Source: an uncultured Prevotella sp. (GTDB taxonomy: Bacteria; Bacteroidota; Bacteroidia; Bacteroidales; Bacteroidaceae). Taken from it: DNA of 64,000 nucleotides. The position numbers and the translations under genes are program-made. Below are positions 8,486 to 17,344 of the stretch, in pieces. The stretch is taken from contig ONQB01000006.1 in NCBI GenBank assembly GCA_900319905.1, positions 1 through 64,000 on the forward strand, read 5' to 3'. The first letter of the stretch is position 1; each line of letters begins with the position of its first letter. The notes under the pieces were generated by a model. The model searched no databases and was not told the DNA's origin. It saw nothing but the letters and a program-made list of their open reading frames with translations.

Positions 8486-10540
8486 ATGAAAAAAGGTAAT
8501 ATTGGGGTTACTACAGAGAATATCTTCCCCGTCATTAAAAAGTTTCTCTATTCAGACCATGAGATTTTTCTGCGTGAGATGGTTTCCAACGCTGTTGACG
8601 CCACCCAGAAACTAAAGACGCTGGCACAGCAAGGCGACTTCAAGGGTGACATGGGCGACCTCACCATTCACATCACGCTCGACAAAGATGCCAAGACTCT
8701 AACCATCAGCGACCGCGGTATCGGCATGACGGCTGAGGAGATTGACAAATACATCAACCAGATCGCTTTCTCGGGTGTCACCGACTTCCTGGAAAAGTAT
8801 AAGGACGAGGCCAATGCCATCATCGGACATTTCGGACTGGGCTTCTACTCTGCCTTTATGGTCTCTGACAAAGTAGAAATCGTCACCAAGAGTTACAAGG
8901 ACGGCGCTAAGGCCGTACGCTGGACCTGTGACGGTTCACCTGAATTTACGCTCGACGACGCTGAGAAGGCCGACCGCGGATCAGACATTATCCTGCACAT
9001 CGCAGACGACTGCAAAGACTATCTTGAGCACAACAAGATTGAAGAACTGCTCAACAAGTACTGCAAGTTCATGCCCGTACCCATCGCCTTCGGAAAGAAA
9101 ACGGAATGGAAAGACGGCAAGCAAGTGGAAACCAACGAGGACAACATCATCAATAATGTGGAGCCGCTTTGGACAAAGACACCTTCGACACTGAAGGACG
9201 AGGATTATAAGAACTTCTACCGCACACTCTATCCCATGCAGGACGAGCCATTGTTCTGGATTCACCTCAATGTCGACTTCCCATTCCATCTCACCGGTAT
9301 TCTCTACTTCCCACGCGTCCACTCCAACATCGACCTGCAGCGCAACAAGATTCAGCTCTATTGCAACCAGGTGTTTGTGACCGACCAGGTGGAGGGCATC
9401 GTGCCCGACTTCCTCACCCTGCTTCACGGTGTCATCGACTCACCCGATATTCCTCTGAATGTGAGCCGTTCTTACCTGCAGAGTGACGCTAACGTAAAGA
9501 AGATTTCCACCTACATCACAAAGAAGGTGGCCGACCGTCTGCAACAGACCTTCAAAGACGACCGTAAGGACTATGAGCAGAAATGGGACGACCTCAAGTT
9601 GTTCATCAACTATGGCATGCTCTCGCAGGAGGACTTCTACGACCGTGCCAAGGACTTCGCCCTCTTCAAGGATGTCGACGGTAAGTACTTCACATTCGAC
9701 GAGTACAAGACGCTTATCAAAGACAACCAGACTGATAAAAACGGAGAACTCGTCTACCTCTATGCCAACAACAAGGAGGAACAATATCCGTATATCAAGA
9801 CTGCGCAGGACAAAGGCTACAGCGTGTTGCTGCTCGACGGCCAGCTCGACGCTCCTATGGTGAGCATGCTTGAGCAGAAGTTCGAGAAGAGCCGCTTCTC
9901 ACGTGTCGATGCCGACATCATCGAACGACTGATCGTTAAGGATAATGAGAAGAAGGTAGATCTCGATAAGGATGACCGTGACAAGCTTACGGAGGTGTTT
10001 CGCTCTCAGATGCCGACAGACAGCAAGGCCAACTACGCCGTTGAGGTGGAGGCCCTTGGCGAGAATGGCGCACCACTGGTGATTACTCAGAGCGAGTATA
10101 TGCGCCGTATGAAAGAGATGAGCCACTTCCAGCCCGGCATGAGCTTCTACAACCAGATGCCTGATTCCTACATGGTGGTGCTCAACGCTGACCATAAGCT
10201 GGTCAAACAAGTGCTCGAGGACACCAAGAAGAGCGTCGGCGAACAGTTGAAGCCCATCGAGAGTGACCTCAAAGGTCAGGAGGCACGCCTGGCCGCCCTG
10301 CATCAGAGTCAGGCCAATAAAAAGCCTGAGGAGATCAGCAAGGAAGAGAAAGACGACCTGCAAAACACAGAGAAGGTCATCAATGATGAGCGGGAGAAGA
10401 AAAACAAGATGCTGGCTGACTATGCTGCCAACAACAAGATTGTGCATGAGTTGATCGACCTTGCACTGTTGCAGAACGGCATGCTGAAAGGTCAGGCTCT
10501 TGACAAATTCCTCAAGCGCAGTGTAGAACTCATTGGTTAA
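8486..10540 (+). CDS. htpG: Molecular chaperone HtpG (Hsp90 family)
   Basis: 684 residues. An ATP-dependent homodimeric chaperone of the cytoplasm. The N-terminal GHKL ATPase shows E31 and N35 in REMVSNAVDATQKL, then DRGIGM at 76-81 and GHFGLGFYSAFMV, the ATP-lid motif. The middle domain has IHLNVDFPFHLTGILYFPRV and a conserved run ending NVSRSYLQSD. The C-terminal dimerisation region is charged and ends ALDKFLKRSVELIG. It is longer than E. coli HtpG (624 residues), as in other Bacteroidetes. It heads a likely operon with nth (15-base gap) and a DUF2461 gene (18-base gap), all ahead of the terminator at 12031. Confidence 0.97.
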   Translation: MKKGNIGVTTENIFPVIKKFLYSDHEIFLREMVSNAVDATQKLKTLAQQGDFKGDMGDLTIHITLDKDAKTLTISDRGIGMTAEEIDKYINQIAFSGVTDFLEKYKDEANAIIGHFGLGFYSAFMVSDKVEIVTKSYKDGAKAVRWTCDGSPEFTLDDAEKADRGSDIILHIADDCKDYLEHNKIEELLNKYCKFMPVPIAFGKKTEWKDGKQVETNEDNIINNVEPLWTKTPSTLKDEDYKNFYRTLYPMQDEPLFWIHLNVDFPFHLTGILYFPRVHSNIDLQRNKIQLYCNQVFVTDQVEGIVPDFLTLLHGVIDSPDIPLNVSRSYLQSDANVKKISTYITKKVADRLQQTFKDDRKDYEQKWDDLKLFINYGMLSQEDFYDRAKDFALFKDVDGKYFTFDEYKTLIKDNQTDKNGELVYLYANNKEEQYPYIKTAQDKGYSVLLLDGQLDAPMVSMLEQKFEKSRFSRVDADIIERLIVKDNEKKVDLDKDDRDKLTEVFRSQMPTDSKANYAVEVEALGENGAPLVITQSEYMRRMKEMSHFQPGMSFYNQMPDSYMVVLNADHKLVKQVLEDTKKSVGEQLKPIESDLKGQEARLAALHQSQANKKPEEISKEEKDDLQNTEKVINDEREKKNKMLADYAANNKIVHELIDLALLQNGMLKGQALDKFLKRSVELIG

Positions 10541-10555
10541 TTACCTTCTTGAACG

Positions 10556-11203
10556 ATGACACGCGACGAACGATACCAGTTCATCCTTGACTATTTCAAG
10601 CATAAAGAGCCAAACGTCAGCACAGAGCTGCAGTTTGGCTCCGCTTTCCAGTTGCTATGTGCCACATTGCTATCGGCCCAGTGTACAGACAAGCGTATCA
10701 ATGAGGTAACACCGGCTTTGTTTCAGCGCTACCCCACTCCACAACTCATGGCCCAAGCTGAACCGGAAGACATTCTTGAGTTCATCCATAGTGTGAGCTA
10801 TCCCAACGCAAAAGCCAGACATCTCGTTGCCATGGCACGTATGTTGGTCAGTGACTATGGAGGCGAAGTGCCCGATGATGCCAAGGAACTGGTCAAGCTG
10901 CCGGGCGTTGGACGCAAGACAGCTAATGTGTTGCAGGCCGTATGGTTCGGCAAGGCTACCATGGCGGTTGACACCCACGTCTATCGTGTGTCACACAGAT
11001 TGGGATTAGTACCGGCAACAGCCAATACACCGCTAAAAGTTGAGCAGTATCTTATCAAACACATTTCGGAGGCTGACGTCCCGCATGCGCATCACTGGCT
11101 ATTGCTTCACGGACGATACATCTGTAAAAGCGCCAAGCCCCTCTGTGAGAAATGTCCATTCGATGCGATCTGCCCCAAGCTTTTGAAAGGAAGTAAGTTG
11201 TAA
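10556..11203 (+). CDS. nth: Endonuclease III, DNA glycosylase/AP lyase
   Basis: 215 residues. It removes oxidised pyrimidines and cleaves at abasic sites in base-excision repair. Seen: the helix-hairpin-helix LPGVGRKTANV with catalytic Lys121, catalytic Asp139 in VDTHVYR, and the 4Fe-4S ligands C190, C197, C200 and C206 (spacing C-X6-C-X2-C-X5-C). Complete and typical in length. It lies directly behind htpG, so transcription from the htpG promoter would reach it. Confidence 0.97.
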   Translation: MTRDERYQFILDYFKHKEPNVSTELQFGSAFQLLCATLLSAQCTDKRINEVTPALFQRYPTPQLMAQAEPEDILEFIHSVSYPNAKARHLVAMARMLVSDYGGEVPDDAKELVKLPGVGRKTANVLQAVWFGKATMAVDTHVYRVSHRLGLVPATANTPLKVEQYLIKHISEADVPHAHHWLLLHGRYICKSAKPLCEKCPFDAICPKLLKGSKL

Positions 11204-11221
11204 ATACATCACCAAGAAAAG

Positions 11222-11935
11222 ATGAATACGACCCTGATATTAAAGTTTTTAACTGAGGTCGCGGCCAACAACAACCGCGAGTGGTTTAAGAATCACAAGG
11301 CCAAGTATGAGCAGGCCAAAGGCGAGTTTGAACAAGGTGTAACGCAATTGATCCAAACCATTGCCAAATTCGACCCCTCCATCGCCCATCTCACCGCCAA
11401 GGATTGCTGTTACCGATTCTACCGTGACATCAGATTCAGTCCCGACAAGGCTCCGTACAAACGACATTTTGGCGCATACATTGCCGCACATGGCAAAAAA
11501 GCATTGCACGGCGGATACTACATTCATCTGCAACCCGACCATTGCTTGCTGGCAATCGGCAACTATTGGTTGCCCACTAACATCCTGACTGCAGTACGTA
11601 ATGAGATAATGGGAAATACCGAACTGTGGAAGGAGTGCGTTGACAACAAGGCATTCATCGACTGTTACGGACGTCCGGAAGGATCCTCATGGCAAGGTGG
11701 TTATCCAGAATCCGACAAAGGGTTCGGCATTGGCCATCTAAAGAAAGTACCTAAGGACTTCCCAAAAGACTTTGTCTACGCTGATTATCTGAAGATGAAA
11801 GACTTCTGTGCGTGGCACGCTGTCGACAACGACTTCTTTGCTAAAGACAATTGGCTGGAAGAAGTATCGCGCATTTTCAAGATCGGCAAACCGATGATGG
11901 ACTTCACCAATAGCGTGATCGACGACTACGAATAA
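11222..11935 (+). CDS. DUF2461 domain protein
   Basis: 237 residues over a single DUF2461 domain. Characteristic stretches are NNNREWFKNHKAKYEQA at the start, YRFYRDIRFSPDKAPYKRHF, GGYYIHLQPD and a C-terminal WLEEVSRIFKIGKPMMDF. Function of the family is unknown. No signal peptide or membrane segment. It is the last gene of the htpG-nth unit, ending about 100 bases before a strong terminator. Confidence 0.9.
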   Translation: MNTTLILKFLTEVAANNNREWFKNHKAKYEQAKGEFEQGVTQLIQTIAKFDPSIAHLTAKDCCYRFYRDIRFSPDKAPYKRHFGAYIAAHGKKALHGGYYIHLQPDHCLLAIGNYWLPTNILTAVRNEIMGNTELWKECVDNKAFIDCYGRPEGSSWQGGYPESDKGFGIGHLKKVPKDFPKDFVYADYLKMKDFCAWHAVDNDFFAKDNWLEEVSRIFKIGKPMMDFTNSVIDDYE

Positions 11936-12030
11936 CGAGCGTTTCCACCATCAAACAATCAAGGATCCACTATCTTCACCAACGAAGGAATTCGCTAAGT
12001 GGATAAGCTGAAAAGGAAACAAAAACGAAA

Positions 12031-12077
12031 TCGGCAGAAGCATTGAATTGGACAATGCTTCTGCCGACTTCTTTTTT
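12031..12077 (+). terminator. Intrinsic terminator after htpG-nth-DUF2461
   Basis: A perfect 15-bp stem (12031-12045 with 12053-12067, arm TCGGCAGAAGCATTG) with a 7-base loop, followed by CTTCTTTTTTG. Confidence 0.9.
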
Positions 12078-12143
12078 GTTGGAAATATCACTCAATATTA
12101 TCCTCAGAATCATCAAAAGATGGCCCTAAGGATTATTCTTGAG

Positions 12144-12707
12144 TTACTTTCCCTGGAAATAACGTTTGTAAATGCCCATGAAGCCTGCTGCATGGCGAGC
12201 CTCATCACGAGCCATCTCATGAATGCTATCATGAAGCGCATCAAGATTATTCATCTTGGCAATCTTGGCAGCTTCAAACTTATCTGCGCTGGCAGCCTTC
12301 TCAGCAGCCATACGAACTTCAACATTGGTCTTTGTGTCGTGCAGAATCGACTGGCCAAGGAACTCAGCATAACGTGCTGCATGGCCAGCTTCCTCCATAG
12401 CATAGTGCTCAAAAGCACGGGCTATCTCGGGATAACCCTCACGGTCAGCCTGACGAGCCATAGCCAGATACATGCCTACTTCTCCGCATTCACCAGCAAA
12501 AGTTTCGCGACAATGGCGCAGCAATTCCTTAGGAACATCAGCATCGAAAGCGATACCTAATTTATGCTCAGCGGCAAACTCAGGCGTAGTATCTTCGGTC
12601 AGCTCTTGAAACTTTGCCGACGATGCACCACACACAGGGCACTTGGCGGGAGCTTCTTCACCCTCGTAAATGTACCCACAAACCGTACAAATAAATTTCT
12701 TCTTCAT
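12144..12707 (-). CDS. Reverse-type rubrerythrin (rubredoxin domain first)
   Basis: 187 residues. The rubredoxin module comes first, with iron ligands C7, C10, C23 and C26 (CTVCGY and CPVCGA). A ferritin-like four-helix diiron domain follows, with EEAGHAARYAEFLG and DEARHAAGF. In the usual rubrerythrin the order is opposite; this swapped order is known for rubrerythrins acting as NAD(P)H-linked peroxidases in anaerobes. Cytoplasmic oxidative-stress enzyme. It follows the PerR-like regulator gene by 45 bases on the same strand, consistent with peroxide control. Confidence 0.92.
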   Translation of the reverse strand: MKKKFICTVCGYIYEGEEAPAKCPVCGASSAKFQELTEDTTPEFAAEHKLGIAFDADVPKELLRHCRETFAGECGEVGMYLAMARQADREGYPEIARAFEHYAMEEAGHAARYAEFLGQSILHDTKTNVEVRMAAEKAASADKFEAAKIAKMNNLDALHDSIHEMARDEARHAAGFMGIYKRYFQGK

Positions 12708-12752
12708 AATGTTTAAGTATAATAGTGATTTGTATAAAATAGGGCTGGCAAA

Positions 12753-13205
12753 TCAAACAGCCTGCTCTCCTTGATTGCGCGCCTCATCCTTTGCCAGGCA
12801 ATCCTTGCAGATCCCCTTGTAATAGAGTTGAGCCTCATCAACAAGATTGCCATCCATATCGGTAGGCTTGTTGATCTTTGGTGCACGTTTGTCCATGAAG
12901 TCAAACACACGACCGCACTCCCTACAGAAGAAATGAACATGAGGATGTGTGTCTCCATCATAACAAATTCGATGATCATCAATGGTCAACATCTGCGCTG
13001 CGTGATGTTCTGAGAACATACGCAACGTATTGTATACAGTAGTACGACTCAACGTCGGGATTCTTGGCACGACACCTTGATAGACATCCTCCACGGTAGG
13101 ATGGGTGCGATGGGTGAGCAAAAAATGCATAATTGCAACACGCTGTGTCGAGGGTCGAATACCACACTTGTTGAGTCTCGACATTGTCAATTCAAATTCT
13201 TTCAT
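12753..13205 (-). CDS. Fur-family peroxide regulator (PerR-like)
   Basis: 150 residues. Winged helix from about 15 to 80 with RPSTQRVAIMHFLL and PTLSRTTVYNTLRMF. The metal domain has THPHVHFFCRECGRVFDF and GICKDCLAKD; C94, C97, C133 and C136 form the structural zinc site, and His35, the His87/89/91 cluster and an Asp near 102 match regulatory-metal positions. PerR is preferred over Fur because its neighbour is rubrerythrin, but the sequence alone does not fix the sensed signal. Confidence 0.88.
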   Translation of the reverse strand: MKEFELTMSRLNKCGIRPSTQRVAIMHFLLTHRTHPTVEDVYQGVVPRIPTLSRTTVYNTLRMFSEHHAAQMLTIDDHRICYDGDTHPHVHFFCRECGRVFDFMDKRAPKINKPTDMDGNLVDEAQLYYKGICKDCLAKDEARNQGEQAV

Positions 13206-13228
13206 AAACTTATCCTATATTGCTGTTG

Positions 13229-13236
13229 CAAAGGTA
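13229..13236 (-). promoter_or_regulatory. -7 promoter element of the PerR-like/rubrerythrin unit
   Basis: The minus strand reads TACCTTTG, 24 bases before the PerR start. The flanking sequence is very A/T-rich, so a Fur/PerR box could be present but none is distinct. Confidence 0.65.
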
Positions 13237-13320
13237 GTAATTTATTTTAAAAAAAACAAGCAATAACTTGAAAAAAATACAACGACAAATAAAACTTTTC
13301 CAAATCGACAAACAAAAGAA

Positions 13321-13361
13321 CGGCGAAAGGAAACAACCATCGAAGTGGCTTCCTTCCGCCG
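13321..13361 (-). terminator. Probable terminator after hisS
   Basis: Twelve-base arms (13321-13332 CGGCGAAAGGAA with 13350-13361 TTCCTTCCGCCG) pair with one mismatch. On the minus strand a T-rich stretch (TTCTTTTGTTTG) follows. It lies 70-110 bases after the hisS stop. Confidence 0.55.
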
Positions 13362-13433
13362 TCATTAATACCAATTTCCGCAGGGTCGTTCAAGAAACTT
13401 CCCGAACTCCTCGAAGAAGGTTAAACAAAGTTG

Positions 13434-14801
13434 TTATTCTGAGACGATCTTAATCAGTTCATCAGGAGACACCAGATGTTGTTCTCCCGTTGTCATGTTC
13501 TTCAAGGTTACTTTGCCTTGCTCAATCTCATTGTCACCAGCCAAAGCTACGAAAGCAATATGCTTGGCATTGGCATAGTTCATCTGCTTCTTCATCTTTG
13601 TCTTGTCAGGGAACATCTCCGTACGAATGCCTGCACGTCGTGCTTTAGCCACGATGGGCATACAATAGGCAGTCTCCTTATCACCAAAGTTGATGAAGAG
13701 CAGTTGCGTACCGTTAACCGCCTCCTTTGGATAGAGATCGAGCGCATTGAGCACATCATAAATACGGTCAGCACCGAAGCTGATACCCACGCCTGACAAA
13801 CCCGGCATACCGAAGATGCCGGTAAGGTTGTCGTAGCGGCCGCCGCCGGTAATACTTCCCATTGGGGTGTCAAGGGCCTTCACCTCAAAGATGGCACCAG
13901 TATAGTAGTTGAGTCCACGAGCCAGCGTAAGGTCGAGCTCAATCTCATTGTTCAATCCCACCTGCTTCAAGTTGTTGAGAATATAGCGGCACTCCTCCAC
14001 ACCCTTCAGGCCGACTTCCGATGTCCTCAAGACCTCAGCGATAGTGTCCAGCTTTTCATCATTGGATCCCTGCAGAGAGAAAATCGGCTGCAGTTTGGCA
14101 ATAGCCTCATCGGGCAGTCCGTCTTCCTTCAGCTCCTCATTGACCTTGTCGATGCCAATCTTGTCAAGTTTATCAATGGCGACTGTAATGTCGACTATTT
14201 TGTCGGCCTCACCAATCACCTCAGCGATACCCGTTAGGATCTTTCGGTTGTTGATTTTGATGCAAATACGAACGCCAAGACGCGTAAACACCGTATCAAC
14301 AATCTGCATCAGCTCCACCTCGTTAAGTAAGGAATCAGAGCCTACGACATCAGCATCACACTGGTAGAACTCACGGTAACGTCCTTTCTGCGGACGGTCG
14401 GCTCTCCACACCGGTTGAATCTGATAACGCTTAAACGGTAGTTGCAGTTCATCACGGTGCATGACGACATAACGTGCAAAAGGCACCGTGAGATCGTATC
14501 TCAGTCCCTTCTCGCACAGTTTGGTCTGCAGACGAAGTGTGTCACGCGCATCCAGCTCCTCATCGGTAATTCCCTTGAGGTAGTCTCCGGAGTTGAGCAC
14601 CTTGAATAGCAGTTTGTCACCTTCATCACCGTATTTACCAAGCAAGGTATGCAATGTCTCCATGGCAGGTGTCTCTATTTGCTGGAAGCCATAAAGCGCA
14701 TACACCTCTCTGATTGTATTGAAAATATAGTTTCTCTTTGCCATCTCCTCGGGCCCGAAGTCACGTGTACCCTTGGGAATGGACGGTTTATTATTTGCCA
14801 T
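13434..14801 (-). CDS. hisS: Histidyl-tRNA synthetase
   Basis: 455 residues. Class II synthetase charging tRNA-His. Seen: the N-terminal [15 protein letters not shown], motif 2 region [20 protein letters not shown] followed by QCDADVVG, the histidine-binding GLNYYTG and GGGRYDNL, motif 3 [13 protein letters not shown], and a C-terminal anticodon-binding domain. Start at the ATG at 14801, 42 bases after the purA stop. Last gene of the rep-DUF4494-yggS-purA-hisS run. Confidence 0.97.
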   Translation of the reverse strand: MANNKPSIPKGTRDFGPEEMAKRNYIFNTIREVYALYGFQQIETPAMETLHTLLGKYGDEGDKLLFKVLNSGDYLKGITDEELDARDTLRLQTKLCEKGLRYDLTVPFARYVVMHRDELQLPFKRYQIQPVWRADRPQKGRYREFYQCDADVVGSDSLLNEVELMQIVDTVFTRLGVRICIKINNRKILTGIAEVIGEADKIVDITVAIDKLDKIGIDKVNEELKEDGLPDEAIAKLQPIFSLQGSNDEKLDTIAEVLRTSEVGLKGVEECRYILNNLKQVGLNNEIELDLTLARGLNYYTGAIFEVKALDTPMGSITGGGRYDNLTGIFGMPGLSGVGISFGADRIYDVLNALDLYPKEAVNGTQLLFINFGDKETAYCMPIVAKARRAGIRTEMFPDKTKMKKQMNYANAKHIAFVALAGDNEIEQGKVTLKNMTTGEQHLVSPDELIKIVSE

Positions 14802-14843
14802 TTATAATAATGTATGTTCGTTATTGTTACATTGGTAGCTCAT

Positions 14844-16118
14844 TTAAAGCACGATAGTCTGCTCACGGTCCGGACCGATGGAGATGATGCCGATGCGCGT
14901 CTCCAGCTCGTCCTCAAGGAACTTGATGTAATCCTTGAAGGCCTGTGGGAACTGATCAGGCGATGTGAACTTCGTCATATCCGTCTTCCATCCCGGCAGT
15001 TCCTTGTAGACGGGCTCCACATTGTCAATCTCATAAGGGAAATCCCTCGTGACGGTACCATCGGGCAACTTATATGCCACACAAGCTTTGATGGTGTCAA
15101 AACCATCAAGCACATCGCTCTTCATCATGATCAACTCTGTAACGCCGTCAACCATGATGCTGTAACGCAACTGCACGAGGTCAACCCACCCGCAGCGACG
15201 CTCACGGCCTGTCACAGCACCATACTCATGACCGAGATCACGGATGGTCTTTCCCACCTCATCGAAGAGCTCTGTGGGGAACGGACCAGCACCCACTCGT
15301 GTACAATAAGCCTTCATGATACCAAACACGTTGCCTATCTTATTGGGGCCGATGCCCAGACCAGTACATGCTCCGGCACAGATGGTATTGCTTGACGTAA
15401 CGAAAGGATAAGAGCCAAAGTCGACATCGAGCATCGTACCCTGCGCACCCTCACAGAGGATATTCTTACCATCGCGCAGTAAATGGTTGATTTCAATCTC
15501 GCTGTCAACGATGGGGAACTTCTTAAGGTACTCAACGCCCTCCATCCATTTCTTCTCCACCTCATCAAAGCCTTCAAAGTCGGTCCAACCAAGAGCCTTC
15601 AGTCGATTGAGATGCAATGCTTTATGGGCCTCATACTTAGCTTGGAAATTATCCAGGATATCACCAACGCGCAATCCGTTACGACTCACCTTATCGGTAT
15701 ATGTAGGACCGATGCCCTTGCCAGTGGTACCCACCTTGTTTTTGCCTTTCGCAGCCTCGATGGCGCGGTCGAGAAGACGATGGGTAGGCATGATGAGATG
15801 TGCCTTCTTAGAGATGTGCAATCTTGAATGTAGCTCATGACCACTCTTCTCCAGGTCCTTGGCCTCATCCATGAACAAGTCAGGAGCCAGCACAACGCCA
15901 TTACCTATAATATTGACCTTGCCTCCTTGGAAGATGCCGGAAGGAATGCTACGCAACACATACTTCTGGCCTTGGAATTCCAAGGTATGGCCAGCATTAG
16001 GACCTCCCTGAAAGCGTGCGACAACATCGTAGCGTGGCGTGAGCACGTCAACTACTTTTCCTTTTCCTTCATCGCCCCACTGCAATCCCAGTAGGACATC
16101 AACTTTACCTTTTTCCAT
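14844..16118 (-). CDS. purA: Adenylosuccinate synthetase
   Basis: 424 residues. GTP-dependent ligation of aspartate to IMP, the first committed step to AMP. Seen: the P-loop GLQWGDEGKGK at the N terminus, GGPNAGHTL, TTGKGIGPTYTDKVSRNGLR, the substrate loop GAVTGRERRCGW and CEGAQGTMLDVDFGSYPFVT. Complete. It follows yggS by 15 bases and precedes hisS by 42, so all are probably on one transcript. Confidence 0.97.
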   Translation of the reverse strand: MEKGKVDVLLGLQWGDEGKGKVVDVLTPRYDVVARFQGGPNAGHTLEFQGQKYVLRSIPSGIFQGGKVNIIGNGVVLAPDLFMDEAKDLEKSGHELHSRLHISKKAHLIMPTHRLLDRAIEAAKGKNKVGTTGKGIGPTYTDKVSRNGLRVGDILDNFQAKYEAHKALHLNRLKALGWTDFEGFDEVEKKWMEGVEYLKKFPIVDSEIEINHLLRDGKNILCEGAQGTMLDVDFGSYPFVTSSNTICAGACTGLGIGPNKIGNVFGIMKAYCTRVGAGPFPTELFDEVGKTIRDLGHEYGAVTGRERRCGWVDLVQLRYSIMVDGVTELIMMKSDVLDGFDTIKACVAYKLPDGTVTRDFPYEIDNVEPVYKELPGWKTDMTKFTSPDQFPQAFKDYIKFLEDELETRIGIISIGPDREQTIVL

Positions 16119-16133
16119 ATCGTTGTTTGTTTT

Positions 16134-16808
16134 TTAATATACCCTTGGTCCGAAGATTGCTGTTCCCACACGCACCATCGTTGAATGGCATTCGACAGCG
16201 ATCCTATAGTCATGACTCATACCCCACGAGCGTTCTTTAAAATAAGGTGCATCAGAAAAGAAATCACGTTTCACCTCCTGAAAAAAGGTCCATGCCGTGT
16301 TCATCTCTTTACGGATACGCGTCTCGTCGGGAACATTGCTAGCCATCATCATCAATCCACAGATGCGCACATTATGCAGCTCGCGCCACTCACCGGATTC
16401 AAGCATCTCGCGGCAGCCGTCGAGAGAGAAGCCGAACTTAGTTTCCTCCTCAGCGATATGCAACTCGAGCAGTATATCAATTACACGACCGCACTTGGCA
16501 GCCTGCTTGTTGATCTCCTTCATGAGCTTCATCGTGTCTACGGCCTCTATCATATGGATGTAGGGTGCGATGTATTTCACTTTGTTGGTTTGCAGATGAC
16601 CGATGAAATGCCATTCGATATCCTTCGGCAGTTCTGCTACTTTCTTCTGCAATTCCTGCTCATGACTTTCTCCGAACACGCGCTGTCCCGCGTTGTACGC
16701 CGCCATAATATACGACGATGGATGAAACTTACTGATGGCAACGAGCCTGACGCCGTCGGGTAGGTTGCCAACCACTTCTTTCAAGTTTTTAGCAACGTCA
16801 GTCTCCAT
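16134..16808 (-). CDS. YggS family pyridoxal-phosphate homeostasis protein
   Basis: 224 residues from the ATG at 16808; a TTG two codons earlier would overlap the DUF4494 stop and is less likely. Fold type III PLP protein: the PLP lysine is in LVAISKFHPSS, followed by FGESHEQELQKK and WHFIGHLQTNKVKYI, and MSHDYRIAVECHSTMVRVGTAIFG forms the phosphate-binding end. The canonical 'MGMSxD' reads WGMSHDY. The family buffers PLP and affects amino-acid pools rather than catalysing a known reaction. Tightly packed between DUF4494 and purA. Confidence 0.93.
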   Translation of the reverse strand: METDVAKNLKEVVGNLPDGVRLVAISKFHPSSYIMAAYNAGQRVFGESHEQELQKKVAELPKDIEWHFIGHLQTNKVKYIAPYIHMIEAVDTMKLMKEINKQAAKCGRVIDILLELHIAEEETKFGFSLDGCREMLESGEWRELHNVRICGLMMMASNVPDETRIRKEMNTAWTFFQEVKRDFFSDAPYFKERSWGMSHDYRIAVECHSTMVRVGTAIFGPRVY

Positions 16809-16810
16809 GA

Positions 16811-17302
16811 TCAAGCCTCCTGCGTTTGGTTTTCGGTCAGCTTGTGGTCCTCGGGCTTGGCATCATGTTCATACACGTCCATTATCTGAGTTTCCGCCAC
16901 ACTGCTGATGACATAGTCTATCATGGTTTTGCCCATCATCTCGTCGATGTAGCCCACAGCCTTTGTCAAAGAGCCGGCCTGTACAAGATAGAAAACAGAA
17001 GAGCGTTTTTCCTTTTCTGTTTTCTCATCGATAGTGATGAACTGCAGCTTAGCCTTGTACCATTTGTCGTCCTTATCCATATCGGAGAAGAAGATCTCGT
17101 GGTAGGCAGCCATCTTGATATCAGTAATTCTGTAATCGCCAGAGATATAGGATTTCATCTCCTCTGTGATGGCGGCCTCAGCCTCGGTGAAGCTCAGTGC
17201 GTCAACGACGTACTGCTCGGTCACTTTTTTCATTGAGCCGTCTTCCTGCGTTTTCTCATAGCGTATTTTTGTCTCAAACCAATCAGCTGTTCTTGATCTC
17301 AT
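16811..17302 (-). CDS. DUF4494 domain protein
   Basis: 163 residues, a single DUF4494 domain: WFETKIRYEKTQEDGSMKKV, EQYVVDALSFTEAEAAI, and FYLVQAGSLTKAVGYIDEMM. From memory the family occurs in Bacteroidetes genomes and in some viruses. No signal peptide. Function unknown. It lies 42 bases after the Rep-like gene and ends two bases before the yggS ATG. Confidence 0.88.
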   Translation of the reverse strand: MRSRTADWFETKIRYEKTQEDGSMKKVTEQYVVDALSFTEAEAAITEEMKSYISGDYRITDIKMAAYHEIFFSDMDKDDKWYKAKLQFITIDEKTEKEKRSSVFYLVQAGSLTKAVGYIDEMMGKTMIDYVISSVAETQIMDVYEHDAKPEDHKLTENQTQEA

Positions 17303-17344
17303 ATTATTCTGTATTAATCAAATATTATCTTCTTGTTATCACCA

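Noticed and set aside
13268..13453. 61-codon plus-strand frame
   Set aside because: Covers the hisS terminator hairpin and the hisS end; Lys/Arg-rich translation without motifs.
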